A stretch of 7,869 nucleotides of DNA from Bacteroidota bacterium (lineage in GTDB: Bacteria; Bacteroidota; Bacteroidia; Chitinophagales; Chitinophagaceae): assembly GCA_947460795.1 (NCBI GenBank), contig CANHJA010000101.1, forward strand, positions 1 through 7,869. Reading direction: 5' to 3'. The translations under genes and the position numbers were made by a program. Shown piece by piece: positions 5,633 through 7,869 of this stretch (the first letter of the stretch is position 1; every line of letters starts with the position of its first letter). The notes under the pieces were generated by a model, which was given only the letters and a program-made list of their open reading frames with translations, made no database searches and was not told the origin of the DNA.

Positions 5633-7012
5633 ATGAAAAAGATTTTACTTATGTCATTTGGTTGTTTCAGTGCTCTTGCTTCAATGGCACAGTATAAAGC
5701 CAACACAGATTTTACAACAATTTTGAAGGGGACTTCAGTTGTAAAAAACACTCAAGAAAAATTAGATGCAGACAAAAGAATCAATCGTGAAGATTTTGTA
5801 AAACAATTATCAGGAAAGAAAAATAGAGCAAATAAAAGATATTTTTCTTTTCCAATTGATATGGATACTTTTTTAGTAGACAATGGAATGGACCCACTTT
5901 TCAGCGGTGATAACTTAGACACAAGACATATGTGGCAAGATAGTGCAAGTGTACGTGTTGCTTTTTCTAATGGTTTATCTGCACCAGAAGTACAATCTTT
6001 ATCTCAAGTTTTAGACCCATTTGCTGCAAGATGGAATTCTAGCACTTTCAATGGTTTACCAGCAGTTAAAGCGGGTGTGCCTTACAATGTAGATTCTTTC
6101 GGAATTGTTTGTGTATACAACAGATTAGCTAGCAAAGCAGCAGTTGTTGATACCATTCAATTTACTTTTGTTAAAGGTGCTCAAATGGGATTATTACAAT
6201 ACCCAGATGCAAATTATACAGATACTGTAAAATTTGGTGCAATCAGAACTACTTATGCAGACAGAGGTGCAATCAGTAACAGTACTGCAGCTCCTACAGT
6301 TGTAACAGTAAAATATCCTTTAGCAGCAGGATCTGAAAATGATACTTTATCTAATGGATTTAACTACTTTAGCATTCCTGTTAACTTAAGCGTTACAAAT
6401 GATATCGTTGGTGTAACAGTTACTTTCTTAACTGGTGAAAGTGGAATTCCTTTAGGAGATTCTATCAACAAACACAACAGCTTTAGATATGCTACTTTCG
6501 GTGAAGGTACAGGTACAGGTGCGTCTTTCACAAACAGCAACATGTATTATGTTAAAAACGATTTCAACATGAGTGGTAATACTTGGACTACAGCGCCTAC
6601 TTCAGTTACAGTATCTGGTAAAAATTATTTCTACCCAGCGATTATCTATAGTGATGCAGATCCTGCTAACATCATTGGATGGCAGTACCACTGGTTCGAT
6701 TGGACTATTTCTGGTTTAACAGGAACTGTTAGCACTAAAGATGTTGCTTCAAACATTACTTCTTCAGTTAGCCCTAATCCTGCTACATCAAATGTAACTT
6801 TTGCTTTAAACTTGAAAGAGTCTGCTAAAAATGTTACAATTGAAATTTCAAATGCTTTAGGTCAAGTTGTAAAAACTACTAAAGTAGGTTCAGTTGCTTC
6901 AAATACAACTTCAAGAACTACAATTTCAGTAGCTGATTTATCTGCTGGTATGTATATTTACACAATCACTGCGGATGGTCAAAAAACATCAAACAAATTA
7001 ATGGTTAAATAA
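5633..7012 (+). CDS. Secreted protein of unknown function with T9SS type A sorting domain
   Basis: The 459-residue precursor begins with a Sec signal peptide (MKKILLMSFGCFSALASMAQ, probable cut after residue 20). Its C-terminal domain, about 378-459, is typical of type IX secretion type A: SVSPNPATSNVTF, then ISNALGQVV, DLSAGMYIYTI and the end TSNKLMVK. Such proteins cross the outer membrane through the T9SS and are released or anchored on the surface. The middle (about 75-370) is rich in Thr, Ser, Asn and aromatic residues and looks like beta-sandwich material. I recognise no enzymatic motif there, and there are only two cysteines (11, in the signal peptide, and 160). It is a single-gene unit, divergent from the proline dehydrogenase gene and closed by a strong terminator. 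Its substrate or role is unknown. Confidence 0.88.
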   Translation: MKKILLMSFGCFSALASMAQYKANTDFTTILKGTSVVKNTQEKLDADKRINREDFVKQLSGKKNRANKRYFSFPIDMDTFLVDNGMDPLFSGDNLDTRHMWQDSASVRVAFSNGLSAPEVQSLSQVLDPFAARWNSSTFNGLPAVKAGVPYNVDSFGIVCVYNRLASKAAVVDTIQFTFVKGAQMGLLQYPDANYTDTVKFGAIRTTYADRGAISNSTAAPTVVTVKYPLAAGSENDTLSNGFNYFSIPVNLSVTNDIVGVTVTFLTGESGIPLGDSINKHNSFRYATFGEGTGTGASFTNSNMYYVKNDFNMSGNTWTTAPTSVTVSGKNYFYPAIIYSDADPANIIGWQYHWFDWTISGLTGTVSTKDVASNITSSVSPNPATSNVTFALNLKESAKNVTIEISNALGQVVKTTKVGSVASNTTSRTTISVADLSAGMYIYTITADGQKTSNKLMVK

Positions 7013-7031
7013 TCATTTTTTATAGATTTTC

Positions 7032-7062
7032 AAAAAAGCTCCTCAATTGAGGAGCTTTTTTT
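7032..7062 (+). terminator. Strong terminator after the T9SS-sorted protein gene
   Basis: GCTCCTC and GAGGAGC pair perfectly around AATT, extended by A6/T6, with seven T residues on the plus strand. It starts about 20 bases after the stop codon. The A run on the other side means it could also work on the minus strand, but no minus-strand gene ends here. Confidence 0.92.
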
Positions 7063-7146
7063 ATGGAAAAAGCATTTTTTATTATACCTTACAAACCAAA
7101 ATAAAATAACACGCGTCTTATTATTTGAATAGAATAAGATACAAAA

Positions 7147-7716
7147 TTGAGTTGCGCTTTGAGCTACATTGGACCCCATGTTGATGAAGAAACACTTGAA
7201 CTAATTAATGGTTGCAAGGAGGGGAATCGTTTGTCTCAAGAAAAACTATACAAACAATTTTACCCAAAAATGATGAGTATGGTAAAACGATATACCAATA
7301 TATATCAATACCATTTGGCAGAAGAAATTTTAAACAACGGTTTTTTAAAAGTATTTCAAAAATTGGACACCTTTAAATTCCAAGGATCATTTGAAGGCTG
7401 GGTTAGAAGGGTCATTTATCATTCTATTTTTGATTATGTAAGACAAAATATGAAATACGATGAAAAGATTGTTTTTATAGAAAAAGATGAAGTCATTACA
7501 CATGATTTAACCTCAAAATTAAATTACAATGAATTGATGAAATTAATTCAGGAACTGCCTGAACAAACAAGAGCTGTTTTTAATATGTATGTGATTGAAG
7601 GATTTAGCCATAAAGAAATTGGAGCGCACTTAAACATTAATGAAGGAACGAGTAAATGGCATTTATTTGAAGCAAGAAAACAACTTAAAATAAAAATTGA
7701 AAGACAATATTCTTAA
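7147..7716 (+). CDS. ECF-type RNA polymerase sigma factor
   Basis: The protein has up to 189 residues. Region 2 (about 31-100) includes LYKQFYPKMMSMVKRY, the core-binding AEEILNNGFLKVFQKL and the -10 recognition segment FEGWVRRVIYHSIFDYVRQ. Region 4 (about 130-185) has ELPEQTRAVFNMYVIEGFSH, the HTH KEIGAHLNINEGTSKWHLFE and a basic end. There is no sigma region 3, as in ECF factors. No in-frame ATG precedes region 2 (the first is at 7270, too late), so the start is a TTG at 7147 or 7159; an in-frame stop at 7135 sets the limit. No Shine-Dalgarno is visible. The next gene begins 17 bases downstream and may encode its partner. Targets cannot be inferred from this window. Confidence 0.9.
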   Translation: MSCALSYIGPHVDEETLELINGCKEGNRLSQEKLYKQFYPKMMSMVKRYTNIYQYHLAEEILNNGFLKVFQKLDTFKFQGSFEGWVRRVIYHSIFDYVRQNMKYDEKIVFIEKDEVITHDLTSKLNYNELMKLIQELPEQTRAVFNMYVIEGFSHKEIGAHLNINEGTSKWHLFEARKQLKIKIERQYS

Positions 7717-7733
7717 TAAGAAATTTTAATACC

Positions 7734-7869
7734 ATGGAAAAAAACATTCCAATAGATCAATTATTTAAAAACAATCTTTCCGAAGGGCAAGAGCAGCTAA
7801 ATTTAGGTGCTTGGGCAAATATGGAAAGAATTTTAGATGGTAAAAACCCGTACGCTGAAGAAGCTACTA
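7734..7869 (+). CDS. N-terminus of a possible sigma-factor partner (cut by right edge)
   Basis: ATG at 7734 opens a frame of 45 codons that runs off the window: it begins MEKNIPIDQLFKNNLSEGQE and continues with LNLGAWANMERILDGKNPY. It follows the sigma factor stop by 17 bases on the same strand, so the two are likely cotranscribed. Genes in this position in Bacteroidota often encode membrane anti-sigma factors or conserved proteins of unknown role with a short N-terminal segment of this look (a motif with a Trp, then a Met-Glu-Arg helix). No membrane segment is in the visible part, so an anti-sigma function is a guess from position. Confidence 0.6.
   Translation, partial: MEKNIPIDQLFKNNLSEGQEQLNLGAWANMERILDGKNPYAEEAT

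Noticed and set aside
1..7869. CRISPR array, toxin-antitoxin pair, restriction or phage-defence system
   Set aside because: No regularly spaced palindromic repeats, nuclease, methylase or toxin-like proteins are present; the small HTH genes lack a toxin partner in the window.

Overview
The window looks like a piece of a low-GC Bacteroidota chromosome, probably from the Chitinophagales/Sphingobacteriales side. The evidence is an AT-rich composition, a secreted protein with a type IX secretion C-terminal sorting domain, A-rich leaders without Shine-Dalgarno sequences, and promoter-like boxes of the Bacteroidota form (TTG, about 19-20 bases, then TAnnTTTG). It divides into a mobile-element end on the left (about 1-2908) and ordinary host genes on the right (2909-7869).

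Mobile part. All genes lie on the minus strand in two transcription units. The right-hand unit (2651 down to 1128) encodes a small Cys-rich plus helix-turn-helix protein and a tyrosine recombinase of 380 residues with a complete catalytic set, and ends at a hairpin terminator. The left-hand unit (884 to beyond base 1) encodes an excisionase-like HTH protein, a second HTH protein overlapping it by 11 bases, and, one base further on, the N-terminus of a larger protein that resembles primase/D5-type helicases of integrative elements. The far end of the element is outside the window. The two control regions hold several short direct and inverted repeats that could be integrase/excisionase arm sites or operators.

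Junction. The element abuts the 3' end of mnmE. The last 18 bases of mnmE, encoding the invariant C-terminus FCIGK and the stop codon, are the kind of sequence used as attachment site by SGI1-family islands in Proteobacteria. Here the recombinase is of a Bacteroidota type, so independent use of the same target is a reasonable hypothesis. The second attachment site cannot be seen.

Host part. On the minus strand, a proline dehydrogenase gene is followed by mnmE (tRNA wobble-uridine modification GTPase). The MnmE frame has no ATG, GTG or TTG that would retain its conserved N-terminus. It is open straight back to the proline dehydrogenase stop codon, in the same frame, across a 21-base imperfect tandem repeat. 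Divergently on the plus strand lie a secreted protein of unknown function with a T9SS sorting domain and a strong terminator, then an ECF-like sigma factor (also without an ATG start) and the beginning of a gene that may encode its regulatory partner, cut by the right edge.
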